From: a virus
Strand: one strand, 5' to 3'
Virus record (IMG/VR): IMGVR_UViG_3300035181_000357
Span: 146,612-210,611 of that record
DNA length: 64,000 nt
The position numbers and the translations under genes were made by a program. How positions within the stretch are numbered: the stretch's first letter is position 1; the number at the start of each line of letters is the position of its first letter. Shown in pieces: positions 33,637 to 40,493 of the stretch. The notes under the pieces were generated by a model. That model was not told the DNA's origin, searched no databases, and worked only from the letters and a program-made list of their open reading frames with translations.

Positions 33637-34131
33637 TTGAAGAAGTCGCATAAGGTCATCATCCTGGCTGGTATCCCTGGTTCTGGAAAATCCACCTATA
33701 TTGAAGGTCTGATGAAGACTTTCAGTGAAGACATCTCGGTATCTATCGTGTCTGCCGATCACTATTTCATCAAGTACGGTACGTACAAGTATGTGGCACA
33801 TGATATCCCACATGCTCACAAGCAGTGTCAGAACAGGTTCTCTGACGCTCTGGACATGGACGTTGACGTTATCTTTGTAGACAACACCAACATCCTGAGT
33901 AAGCATCGCAAGCCATACGTCCAGGAGGCTCTGGATTGTGGCTATGAGGTTGAGATTCATGCTCTTCCTGCAGATGTCGAGGCTAGTGCAAGTAGGAACA
34001 TTCACGGTGTGGACCTGGATGTCTGTCAGCGAATGTTCGATTCTTTCGATCTGGAGTTTGGAACTATCTACGACCATAAGCGTCAGAAGATTGGGACTAT
34101 CACCAAGGAACAGGTAGGCTTGAGTGGCTAA
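33637..34131 (+). CDS. Polynucleotide 5'-kinase-like P-loop enzyme
   Basis: TTG start at 33637 with AGAGGG upstream; 164 residues. Walker A is IPGSGKST (about residues 12-19), with SADHYF and FVDNTN as in T4 Pnk-type and related AAA_33 kinases. It lacks the phosphatase domain of T4 Pnk, so it is a kinase-only version. It would phosphorylate 5'-OH ends of RNA before ligation. It is followed by Nudix and RNA ligase genes, consistent with an RNA-repair operon. Stop overlaps the next start. Confidence 0.8.
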   Translation: MKKSHKVIILAGIPGSGKSTYIEGLMKTFSEDISVSIVSADHYFIKYGTYKYVAHDIPHAHKQCQNRFSDALDMDVDVIFVDNTNILSKHRKPYVQEALDCGYEVEIHALPADVEASASRNIHGVDLDVCQRMFDSFDLEFGTIYDHKRQKIGTITKEQVGLSG

Positions 34132-34519
34132 ACAGCTATCATGTGGTGTCCTGGTTACACACAAGAATTCACTTCTTCTATGTCATGTAACTGGGACTTA
34201 CAATCGTTGGGATATTCCTAAAGGAATGCCTAATGATGGAGAAGATCACGTAGCTGCTGCTGTTCGAGAACTCAACGAAGAAACAGGGATTGTACTCGGT
34301 GTTAACTACAGAGAGTTGGGTTACACCGAGTACACCAAGACGAAGGATTTGTTCCTTCTCTACCATGAAGGTCTGTACGAAGTATCGGATATGACCTGTT
34401 TGTCGTTCTTTGAAGATGATCGTCCAGAGATGGATGGTTTTAGGTATTTTGATTTTAATGAAATTGTTGGCCACGTCACACCTAATCTGTATAAGGTATT
34501 GACTAAGTTCTTAGGGTGA
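34124..34519 (+). CDS. Nudix hydrolase
   Basis: 131 residues from a GTG overlapping the kinase stop. Nudix box complete: G-x5-E-x7-REL-x-EET-GI in GMPNDGEDHVAAAVRELNEE (residues 35-54). Hydrolyses nucleoside diphosphates linked to another group; phage members clean damaged nucleotides or dinucleoside polyphosphates. In this operon it may act on the adenylate or capped RNA intermediates, which is inference. Confidence 0.85.
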   Translation: MAKQLSCGVLVTHKNSLLLCHVTGTYNRWDIPKGMPNDGEDHVAAAVRELNEETGIVLGVNYRELGYTEYTKTKDLFLLYHEGLYEVSDMTCLSFFEDDRPEMDGFRYFDFNEIVGHVTPNLYKVLTKFLG

Positions 34520-34522
34520 GTT

Positions 34523-35614
34523 ATGGAAAGAAAGCTAGTAACTATTAGAGAGATCGCTGCAGTGAATCCTATCCCCGATGCAGATGCCATCGAGGTGGTA
34601 ACTGTAGATGGATGGAAAGTGGTCTCCAAGAAAAATGAGTTCAAGCCAGGAGATCTCTGCCTATACTTCGAGATCGACAGCTTCCTACCTATCAAGCCAG
34701 AGTATGAGTTTCTGCGTAAGAGTAGCTACAAGAAGGTCATCGATGGTACGGAAGGATTCAGACTCAAGACCGTAAAACTGCGTGGTCAGATCAGCCAAGG
34801 TCTGGTTATGCCTATCTCAGAAGATATTCTGAAGACTCTGGCTCCAGTAGCTAGTTCGGATCTCAGGACTCTTCTGGACCAAGATCTCACCGAGTTGTTT
34901 GGTGTGACCAAGTGGGAGCCACCTCTGTCTGCCTGTCTTTCTGGGTTGGTTAAGGGTAACTTCCCATCACATACTCCGAAGTCTGGCCAGGAGCGTATCC
35001 AGAATCTGAAATACTTCTTCGAACTCTATAAAGATGAAGAGTTCGAGATGAGTCTGAAACTCGATGGAAGTTCATGCACTATGTATTTGGATCGAGAGGA
35101 TGTCTTTGGAGTCTGTTCACGTAATCTGGATCTGAAACCAGACGAGAGCAATAGCTTCTGGAAACAAGCCTATATTCATGGTGTTGAAGACAGACTCAAG
35201 ATAATTCATTCTGTATCTGGGTTGAATCTCAGTATCCAAGCTGAATTGGTTGGGGAAGGAATTCAGGAGAACCACGAGAAGATCAAGGGCCAAGATCTGT
35301 ATGTCTTCAATATCTGGGACCAACACCTCGGACGATCCTTGACCCCATCTGAACGACATGCTACACTGGATGCTCTAAACGATCTCCAGGTCTTAGGTTC
35401 CAAGCCACTTAAACATGTCCCTGTAATTGGGTATGAGAAGGTCTTCACCAAGTATCAGACACTAGAAGCTCTCTTTGAATTCGTGGAAAGCCTAGCTGGG
35501 ATGAATCCTGGTGTAATCCTCGAAGGCGTAGTGTTCAAGAGTGTAAGACCTATAAATGGTAGCATTGTAAGCTTTAAGATCGTCAGCAATAAGTACCTTC
35601 TTTCCAAGAAATAA
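34523..35614 (+). CDS. RNA ligase, DRB0094/Rnl5-like
   Basis: 363 residues. N-terminal OB-type domain with VNPIPDADAIEVVTVDGWKV and PGDLCLYFEIDSFLP, then the ligase domain with motif I SLKLDGSSCT (Lys near residue 178). Later motifs include QAELVGEGIQ (III) and GVILEGVVFKS (IV). The OB-domain-first order is that of the Deinococcus DRB0094 type, which seals nicked or broken RNA with 3'-OH/5'-P ends. Immediately downstream of kinase and Nudix genes. Confidence 0.88.
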   Translation: MERKLVTIREIAAVNPIPDADAIEVVTVDGWKVVSKKNEFKPGDLCLYFEIDSFLPIKPEYEFLRKSSYKKVIDGTEGFRLKTVKLRGQISQGLVMPISEDILKTLAPVASSDLRTLLDQDLTELFGVTKWEPPLSACLSGLVKGNFPSHTPKSGQERIQNLKYFFELYKDEEFEMSLKLDGSSCTMYLDREDVFGVCSRNLDLKPDESNSFWKQAYIHGVEDRLKIIHSVSGLNLSIQAELVGEGIQENHEKIKGQDLYVFNIWDQHLGRSLTPSERHATLDALNDLQVLGSKPLKHVPVIGYEKVFTKYQTLEALFEFVESLAGMNPGVILEGVVFKSVRPINGSIVSFKIVSNKYLLSKK

Positions 35615-35985
35615 GAATTGTCTGATTTACGAATTATTAAGTAACCTAATAATGCCCGACGAAGTTTGCCCTGAAACCAAGTTAGAAATTTCTTGTTCAG
35701 AGCCTGGTTGGTTGGGTAATAAGTGAAGTGAAGCGGCTGAGGCCACCCTGCTCTCTGAAAAATCAATAACTTAATGGTATCGAACGCATCCGAGATTCAG
35801 GTCTCCGATGCTGAGATGAAACCACTACCTTTCCTGAATCTTAGAAATAAGGCTGTCGTGAGACTGCCTGTTTCCGTATGATTGCAGGAGGTTCCAACAA
35901 AATGTGGTCGCAGTTTATGGATGAAACTGCAGATATCTAGTATATGCCTGGTTCTCGATGATCCTATAAAATCGAAAACGAATTT
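35615..35985 (+). other. Intergenic region before the tRNA array; structured, no clear gene
   Basis: 371 bp without a convincing gene. It contains GATTCAGG (35794-35801) pairing with CCTGAATC (35833-35840) and other short stems, so part may be a non-coding RNA. A 12-codon frame with an AGGAGG upstream starts at 35902. I could not match it to 6S, RNase P or other named RNAs. Confidence 0.35.
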
Positions 35986-36101
35986 GATCCCATAGCTCAG
36001 TTGGACAGAGCAACAGCCTTATCGCACTCCTGACCAGGTGGGTTTGGAACTGCATGGCTCTAAGCTGTAGGTCGCTGGTTCGAGCCCAGCTGGGATCACC
36101 A
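35986..36101 (+). tRNA. trnR: tRNA-Arg(UCU) with 39-nt insertion in the anticodon loop
   Basis: Acceptor GATCCCA/TGGGATC, D stem GCTC/GAGC, T arm GCTGG TTCGAGC CCAGC, CCA encoded. Anticodon stem ACAGC (36013-36017) pairs with GCTGT (36064-36068). Between them, CT then 39 nt (36020-36058) then TCTAA. Removing the insert leaves loop CTTCTAA with UCU. The insert sits between positions 33 and 34. Part of it (GGCT) could pair with AGCC of the 5' arm, forming an alternative fold. A second tRNA-Arg(UCU) without insertion is at 40,721. Confidence 0.75.
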
Positions 36102-36120
36102 AATTGGTTTCTGGATAGTG

Positions 36121-36240
36121 TGGCAATGCTGATACTGTTGGTTAGACCTGATACCAACAAAATACCGCTTCTAAGTAGTTGTAGCGGGTAGTCGGATAAC
36201 TACTAGACTCCGACATGTTAACGCTGTTGAAGAGTCCATA
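36121..36240 (+). ncRNA. Structured RNA family A, copy 1
   Basis: Stems TGTTGGT/ACCAACA (36136-36142, 36153-36159), CCGCT/AGCGG (36165-36169, 36183-36187) and GTCGGA/TCCGAC (36191-36196, 36209-36214), followed by ATGTTAACGCTGTTGA (36215-36230). The loop AGTAGTT (36174-36180) is complementary to AACTACT (36198-36204), giving a possible 7-bp kissing interaction. Copy 2 keeps the layout with different stem sequences. Confidence 0.65.
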
Positions 36241-36281
36241 ACACTTGGTAGCATTACCTAAGTGGCGCGGAGTTTGGACAC

Positions 36282-36396
36282 TGTTAGCTAAACCGCCTAA
36301 TGCTAACAAATACATCTTGGGGAATACTCTCCAGTTCATAATGAAAGATGGTAGTAGGATAGAAACGGGCTAACTCCTACATGTTAACGCTGTTGA
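36282..36396 (+). ncRNA. Structured RNA family A, copy 2
   Basis: Stems TGTTAGC/GCTAACA (36282-36288, 36302-36308), CATCTT/AAGATG (36313-36318, 36345-36350) and GTAGGA/TCCTAC (36354-36359, 36375-36380), then the identical ATGTTAACGCTGTTGA (36381-36396). All three stems differ from copy 1 by compensatory changes. Confidence 0.65.
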
Positions 36397-36439
36397 GTCT
36401 ATCTTGGTGGGCATCGCTCCCACCAAGATAGACTGTTTT
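36396..36439 (+). terminator. Strong hairpin with T-tract ending the family A RNA
   Basis: 16-bp perfect stem, AGTCTATCTTGGTGGG (36396-36411) with its complement at 36419-36434, followed by GTTTTA. Terminator or RNA-stability element for the two-copy RNA. Confidence 0.7.
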
Positions 36440-36589
36440 ACCTCCTGTCTGAATCGCCCTGATCTCGTGGTACCTGAACTTTATGTCCATCTATATCCTG
36501 CAAATGAACTGTAGACATGGCTACCATCAGGGTTTCGAGACTCAGATCATAGGTATAGAATACTGTATTCAGTGGAGTACCACGATCCT

Positions 36590-36664
36590 GTGGCCTTAGC
36601 TCAACGGTAGAGCATCGCCCTTTTAAGGCGAGGGTTGTGGGTTCGAGTCCCACAGGCCACACCA
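36590..36664 (+). tRNA. trnK: tRNA-Lys(UUU)
   Basis: Acceptor GTGGCCT/AGGCCAC, anticodon stem TCGCC/GGCGA, loop CTTTTAA (UUU), T arm GTGGG TTCGAGT CCCAC, CCA encoded. Canonical. Confidence 0.95.
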
Positions 36665-37032
36665 TCCGAGGTGGGTTAAGCGTCACTGTGATGGCAGTAC
36701 GGATACCCACAGCATAAACTGCATGATGCTGGTCTTTACCTCCCGATAGTAGAATCTCGAAAGAGACTACTATTATACCCGACAAACCATTCCACTACTG
36801 ACATAGTGGAAACATAAATCGGAGCCGTGTCAGCGGTAATGCGGAACATGAACTATTTGTTGCGATAGTCGTGAGTTCGCCGGGAGTTATTAAATCCCCA
36901 TGTGATGGCTCGTATTAGAGCGAAGGATGCGTAAGCACCCAACAGGCTGAAGATAACACAGCGTATCATATGTTTTTGTTTTAGGAGAGCCCTGTCAGAA
37001 CTCTTCGGAGGAGGGTTAGACTCCCTATTAAT
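36665..37032 (+). other. Structured non-coding stretch between tRNAs
   Basis: 368 bp, no coding frame of note. Contains a GAAA-capped hairpin, ATAGTAG (36746-36752) with CTACTAT (36767-36773) and inner TCTC/GAGA, and an outer GTGGGT/ACCCAC helix near 36,672-36,712. Probably part of one or more structured RNAs or decayed tRNAs. Confidence 0.4.
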
Positions 37033-37108
37033 AGCCCTATAGCTCAGCGGTCAGAGCTGACGGCTCATAACCGTCTGGTCCTAGGTTCGAACCCTAGTGG
37101 GGCTACCA
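37033..37108 (+). tRNA. trnM: tRNA with CAU anticodon (Met or Ile2)
   Basis: Acceptor AGCCCTA/TGGGGCT, D stem GCTC/GAGC, anticodon stem GACGG/CCGTC, loop CTCATAA, T arm CTAGG TTCGAAC CCTAG, CCA encoded. One of three CAU tRNAs here; which is initiator, elongator or lysidine-modified Ile2 cannot be read directly. Confidence 0.9.
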
Positions 37109-37568
37109 AATCGTTTACTAGTTCGATTCTAATAAAAACTAGTCGAGGGGGATGGGTGAAGAATGCTGGTCTCAGGATAGAGACTATTCCCATCGGGTGA
37201 GACCTTATCCAATCTCTTCCTGCAGGAGCCGCGTAAAAAAGTCAAAAGAACCTTGGTGCTACACTATGCGCGAGTTATTGATAAAATCAATAGCGTCTCC
37301 TTTATGGATAGCGGTAGGAATTCGCTGCAAAATCCAAGGCTACCCTACTTAGGCATGCGGTAGGGTAAATTTCTCGAAATCTCAGGTTTCGTTGAACTAC
37401 GAAGTAACTGTACCGTAGTGAGGAATCTGTGACAGCGACATGGGTCGGGCCATGGCTGGCGACACCAGCTAAAAAGATGTTCCTGTGGGAAGGGTAACGT
37501 ATACTTTCTTCAGAAGACGTGCCAGTCCGGCTGGTGTCCAGCATGTATCTACCTCTACTGGACTTAAA
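37109..37568 (+). other. 460-bp structured intergenic region
   Basis: No gene. Stem GGTCTCA/TGAGACC near 37,163-37,203, a perfect TACCCTAC/GTAGGGTA (37341-37348, 37360-37367), TATTGAT/ATCAATA near 37,277, and GCTGG/CCAGC near 37,455. Density of long stems suggests a large ornate RNA; I could not match it to a named family. Confidence 0.4.
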
Positions 37569-37653
37569 GCTCCCATGGCGGAATTGGTAGACGCTACGGA
37601 CTTAAAATCCGTCGCCTATGGGCATCCCGGTTCGACTCCGGGTGGGAGCACCA
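37569..37653 (+). tRNA. trnL: tRNA-Leu(UAA)
   Basis: Acceptor GCTCCCA/TGGGAGC, anticodon stem ACGGA/TCCGT, loop CTTAAAA (UAA), long variable region, T arm CCCGG TTCGACT CCGGG, CCA encoded. Confidence 0.95.
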
Positions 37654-37832
37654 AACTGTTCTCTGTTACAGTCTTAACAGAGTGGTCCAGGCGGGGAAAT
37701 TCCCCATCCGTAGTCCCTATGCTACAGAAGGTCATAGGGTGGTGGAGGCGGTGTGACCTCGGTCATGCTTCTAGGTGTCGGGTGCGTAAGCAACATGACT
37801 CGAGTCAGATCCTCTAAGTCTGACATATTTCT

Positions 37833-38170
37833 GGGCCTGACAAGGTTTCGACAGGTTGTTAGCTTGGGATTGCGGTGCAGGGACTGGTTGATCAGCAGGC
37901 CAGTATAAAAGCAGATCAAACTTTAATTGCCGAGCCACAGCTCGCACTAGCAGCTTAAACACTGCTACGAGGAACCGCGAGAGGACAGTAGCGGGGAATC
38001 GTCACCACCGTCCTAGTTTCTACTAAGAGTTCGGGTAAGTAGGAGCGAAACTACGCGATCAAACGATAGTAGGCTGTCAGTCGCCGACCTATCGAGACCA
38101 GACTGACTAACCCTGTGAATGACTTCAATACAACTCTTCTTGGACGTGGGTTCGAATCCCACCAGGTCCA
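37833..38170 (+). ncRNA. ssrA: tmRNA (transfer-messenger RNA)
   Basis: 5' GGGCCTG pairs with CAGGTCC at the 3' end, with the tmRNA hallmark GACAAGGTTTCGACAGG at the 5' side and the T arm GTGGGTTCGAATCCCACC at the 3' side. Reading frame from 37911: tag ADQTLIAEPQLALAA then TAA (37956-37958). CCA is not encoded (A then CAT), so it depends on CCA addition, which the phage's own CCA enzyme could supply. A long hairpin follows at 38,175. One-piece form, 338 nt. tmRNA rescues stalled ribosomes and tags the nascent chain for proteolysis. Confidence 0.93.
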
Positions 38171-38174
38171 CATC

Positions 38175-38221
38175 GGTAGACTTCCTAGTTCTTACGGAGA
38201 ATAGGAACATGGAAGTCTACC
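38175..38221 (+). terminator. Long hairpin downstream of tmRNA
   Basis: GGTAGACTTCC (38175-38185) pairs with GGAAGTCTACC at the end (38211-38221), with an inner GTTCTT/GGAAC-type helix. No T-tract follows; may be a processing or termination element. Confidence 0.5.
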
Positions 38222-38314
38222 ATACAACCCTCTAAGATAATGGATGGACAAGAGGTAGGAAATTCCCTAGCGATAGGGATTAAGATCGGCGAGTGCCGAT
38301 ATACGGAGGTAGTT

Positions 38315-38413
38315 ATGGCTACTGAACCAGAGGACAACGACGGTCTACTCGGGACCGAGCGTGAATCAGATGAAGAAGGTTGTCCAGATTATGACAAGGA
38401 CGACGACGAGTAA
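38315..38413 (+). CDS. 32-residue highly acidic peptide
   Basis: ATG after ACGGAGG, with an ATCGGC/GCCGAT hairpin just upstream. Product has 15 Asp/Glu of 32 residues (EPEDNDG... ESDEEGCPDYDKDDDE). Good ribosome binding site and isolation between RNA genes support expression. DNA mimicry is one possible role of such peptides; not shown. Confidence 0.55.
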   Translation: MATEPEDNDGLLGTERESDEEGCPDYDKDDDE

Positions 38414-38676
38414 CACTGTACCATAATACCGGGGATGGGGACGACAGGCCCATACAAAGCAGATCCATAGTGTAAAAACTATGGGTGATGAAAGTCTGCC
38501 ATGTCAGTTGATTCTCTAGACTGACAAACCTTAAGTTGGATGCAAACGGAAGACGACTCGCCATCGACCCCAGGCACATGGGGAACCACGGCCTTTCCCA
38601 GATAGCGTAGTGGCCCTACGACGATGCGTGGAAGGTGGGATTATTCCCTTAAAAGCACTGTGTCATCCAACTACTT
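38414..38676 (+). other. Non-coding stretch before tRNA-Glu
   Basis: No coding frame. Hairpins such as CCATAG...CTATGG (near 38,464) and a GTAGTGGCCCTAC segment are visible; function unknown. Confidence 0.3.
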
Positions 38677-38754
38677 GATCCCATCGTCTAAACTGGTTTA
38701 GGACAGTAGCCTCTCAAGCTGCAGATCCGGGTTCGAATCCCGGTGGGACCACCA
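38677..38754 (+). tRNA. trnE: tRNA-Glu(CUC)
   Basis: Anticodon stem GTAGC/GCTGC, loop CTCTCAA (CUC), T arm CCGGG TTCGAAT CCCGG, CCA encoded. Acceptor GATCCCA/TGGGACC with an A2-C71 mismatch. Confidence 0.85.
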
Positions 38755-38756
38755 AG

Positions 38757-38843
38757 GCCGAGGTGCCAGAGTGATTGAATGGGCAGGTTTTGTAATCCTG
38801 TAGAGAAATCTCGTCATGGGTTTGAATCCCATCCTCGGCTCCA
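38757..38843 (+). tRNA. Class II (Ser-like) tRNA with UGU anticodon
   Basis: Acceptor GCCGAGG/CCTCGGC, D arm and long variable arm (GAGA AA TCTC) typical of serine tRNA, T arm ATGGG TTTGAAT CCCAT, CCA encoded. Anticodon stem CAGG/CCTG with a T-T at 31-39; loop TTTGTAA gives UGU, a threonine anticodon. Body and anticodon therefore disagree. Confidence 0.75.
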
Positions 38844-39011
38844 ATCAAAATTTATTTCATAAAAGTTATCTTCCAGAGATTGTAGTTCGTAATTAATGAA
38901 TTATGTGGTCATGGCCACGCGAATTCCCTTTGACAATTTCATAGAGATCAAGCACACGAGCTCTGCTGTAGAGTCTAACGATTCTGGCACACATGCCGTG
39001 TGTATTTATTA

Positions 39012-39096
39012 GGTAGGGTGGACAATGGTCGTCAAGCGGCTTTGAATACCGTCGCTCCGAGAGGAGTTGCAGGTTCGAATCCTGTCCCTACCGCCA
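39012..39096 (+). tRNA. trnS: tRNA-Ser(UGA)
   Basis: Acceptor GGTAGGG/CCCTACC, loop TTTGAAT (UGA), variable arm CTCC GAGA GGAG, T arm GCAGG TTCGAAT CCTGT, CCA encoded. A C-A pair closes the anticodon stem. Confidence 0.9.
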
Positions 39097-39105
39097 ATCT
39101 TTAAT

Positions 39106-39183
39106 GGCCCAGTACGCTAATTGGCAGATGCGGTAAGTTTCAAAAACTTGTGGTTGTCGGTTCGAATCCGACTTGGGCTACCA
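39106..39183 (+). tRNA. trnL: tRNA with CAA anticodon (Leu), short variable loop
   Basis: Acceptor GGCCCAG/TTGGGCT (with G-T pairs), anticodon stem TAAGT/ACTTG, loop TTCAAAA (CAA), T arm GTCGG TTCGAAT CCGAC, CCA encoded. The variable loop is only about 5 nt, unlike bacterial Leu tRNAs. Confidence 0.85.
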
Positions 39184-39185
39184 AT

Positions 39186-39274
39186 GGAAGATCGGCACAG
39201 TTGGAGAGGTGCGCCAGTTTGCTAAACTGGTAGATGTAACAGTCTAGAGGGTTCGATTCCCTTATCTTCCGCCA
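39186..39274 (+). tRNA. trnS: tRNA-Ser(GCU)
   Basis: Acceptor GGAAGAT/ATCTTCC, anticodon stem CCAGT/ACTGG, loop TTGCTAA (GCU), long variable arm, CCA encoded. Confidence 0.93.
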
Positions 39275-39280
39275 AAGTCG

Positions 39281-39376
39281 TCGCTCGCAAAGCGGAGAGA
39301 GGTAAGTAAGACAGATTAATGGTCTAGAACATCCTGTCAGAGAATACCTTGTAGGTTCAAATCCTACCTTGACAAC
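39281..39376 (+). pseudogene. Degenerate tRNA-like sequence
   Basis: A clear T arm (GTAGG TTCAAAT CCTAC) followed by CTTGACA ACA, but no 5' partner for the acceptor and no clean anticodon stem upstream. Likely a decayed tRNA, or the 3' part of an unusual one. Confidence 0.35.
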
Positions 39377-39381
39377 AATAC

Positions 39382-39457
39382 GCAACGCCATAGAAAAGCC
39401 TTCATCTTAATAGGGATGGGGGGGAAACCCTCGCTGGCTTTTCACCACTTTCGTTGC
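39382..39457 (+). ncRNA. Structured RNA family B, copy 1
   Basis: Outer stem GCAACG/CGTTGC, then CC and six bases, inner stem AAGCC/GGCTT, TTCATC, and TTCACC before CTTTCGTTGC. The same CC-N6-stem-TTCATC layout recurs at 40,334 and 40,898 with different stem bases. Confidence 0.6.
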
Positions 39458-39467
39458 ATTCTTATTA

Positions 39468-39541
39468 CGGTCACTGGCGCAGCCTGGTAGCGCACCTGCT
39501 TTGGGAGCAGGGGGTCGAGTGTTCGAATCACTCGTGGCCGA
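39468..39541 (+). tRNA. trnP: tRNA-Pro(UGG), copy 1
   Basis: Acceptor CGGTCAC/GTGGCCG, anticodon stem CCTGC/GCAGG, loop TTTGGGA (UGG), T arm CGAGT GTTCGAA region intact. CCA not encoded (A then CAT). Confidence 0.92.
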
Positions 39542-39580
39542 CATCGTGATCTAGACTTAGGTTTAGATCACACAATATCT

Positions 39581-39657
39581 CGGGGTGAAAGTGAGCCTGG
39601 TACACGGTCTGGTTTGGAACCAGAAGATCGTCGGTTCAAATCCGACCTCCCCGACCA
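39581..39657 (+). tRNA. trnP: tRNA-Pro(UGG), copy 2
   Basis: Acceptor CGGGGTG/CTCCCCG with a T6-T67 mismatch, anticodon stem TCTGG/CCAGA, loop TTTGGAA (UGG), T arm GTCGG TTCAAAT CCGAC, CCA encoded. Confidence 0.88.
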
Positions 39658-39692
39658 ATATCAAACTTTATAATTATATGTAGAGGACTATC

Positions 39693-40049
39693 ATGTTCAA
39701 AGCTAAACTACTAAAGACTGCATCAAGTCCACAATTGACTCTGGCTCAACAAGTCTATGCTCAACATAAGGCAGAGATAGATCCTAAGATTTTCAAGGCT
39801 GCTGACTATGTAGTTGATAATGCTATCGATCTAGATTCTGAAACTGCAGATAATCATCTATTTGGTGATGCTATATTTGAGCCATGGTTTGAAGCCAGCC
39901 CAGAATATCTCAGTATGACAGAAGAATCTGGGAACGAAGATGACGAGACCGATTATATTGGTGGTGTCTGGGAACAAGTTCTGTCTACAAATCCAAAGTA
40001 TAAAGATGTCGTAGCTAAATTTGCTGACATCAGAATCAATGGATATTAA
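39693..40049 (+). CDS. Hypothetical protein with N-terminal FKAKLLKTA motif
   Basis: 118 residues; AGAGGACT upstream of the ATG. Acidic, with no recognised fold. It begins MFKAKLLKTASSP, nearly identical to the N-termini of the paralogues at 12,678 and 13,492, although the rest is unrelated. An isolated gene inserted between tRNA-Pro and tRNA-Asp. Confidence 0.7.
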   Translation: MFKAKLLKTASSPQLTLAQQVYAQHKAEIDPKIFKAADYVVDNAIDLDSETADNHLFGDAIFEPWFEASPEYLSMTEESGNEDDETDYIGGVWEQVLSTNPKYKDVVAKFADIRINGY

Positions 40050-40055
40050 TATCAT

Positions 40056-40134
40056 GGAGTGCTAGGGGAGTCAGGCCGTCCCCAGTTGCTTGTCACGCAA
40101 CAGATCACGGGTTCGAATCCCGTGCACTCCGCCA
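40056..40134 (+). tRNA. trnD: tRNA-Asp(GUC)
   Basis: Acceptor GGAGTGC/GCACTCC, anticodon stem GTTGC/GCAAC, loop TTGTCAC (GUC), T arm ACGGG TTCGAAT CCCGT, CCA encoded. Confidence 0.93.
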
Positions 40135-40152
40135 TTCTCTCTAGAAATAGAG

Positions 40153-40245
40153 GATCATGAGTTGGGTAGAATCCACGTCTGAGGGACGTTAGGTGTCTGC
40201 TGTGCTGCAGCGAGAAACCCCACTAGCAGACCCTGTCTCATGATC
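40153..40245 (+). ncRNA. Three-helix structured RNA
   Basis: Closing helix GATCATGAG (40153-40161) with CTCATGATC (40237-40245); inner hairpin ACGTC/GACGT (40175-40179, 40185-40189) and stem GTCTGCT/AGCAGAC (40195-40201, 40225-40231). A three-way junction layout. No match to a ribozyme class I know. Confidence 0.55.
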
Positions 40246-40254
40246 AAATATCAT

Positions 40255-40331
40255 GCTCCGTATGCTGAAGTTGTCGAGGCGTTGGTCTGCAAAACCAATC
40301 TTAGCCAGTTCAAGTCTGGCACGGAGCTCCA
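40255..40331 (+). tRNA. trnC: tRNA-Cys(GCA)
   Basis: Acceptor GCTCCGT/ACGGAGC, anticodon stem TTGGT/ACCAA, loop CTGCAAA (GCA), T arm GCCAG TTCAAGT CTGGC, CCA encoded. Confidence 0.93.
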
Positions 40332-40333
40332 AA

Positions 40334-40484
40334 TTCGTAATGCCCTTTAGAAGCTTTCATCCACTATAAGGACGTTATCGGAGGTTCGAATCCTCCTCCC
40401 GGAACCAATATCTTATTTTTCATTCCGGGATAGCTTAGTGGCCTAAAGCACGTAAAAGAGCTTTTTTACTATTTTCATTGCGAA
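40334..40484 (+). tRNA. Circularly permuted tRNA inside structured RNA family B, copy 2
   Basis: The 3' half comes first: T arm GGAGG TTCGAAT CCTCC (40380-40396), acceptor strand TCCCGGA (40397-40403), A and CCA. After a 16-bp A/T spacer the 5' half follows: TCCGGGA (40424-40430), TA, D stem GCTT/AAGC. The acceptor strands pair perfectly. Flanks TTCGTAATG (40334-40342) and CATTGCGAA (40476-40484) form a 9-bp helix, with AAGCT/AGCTT inside. Anticodon undetermined, since the anticodon arm is where the two gene ends lie. Confidence 0.65.
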
Positions 40485-40493
40485 GCCTATTAT

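Noticed and set aside
40343-40475. Group I permuted intron-exon element as explanation for the permuted tRNA
   Set aside because: Flanks are only about 40-45 nt each side, far too short for a group I ribozyme core.
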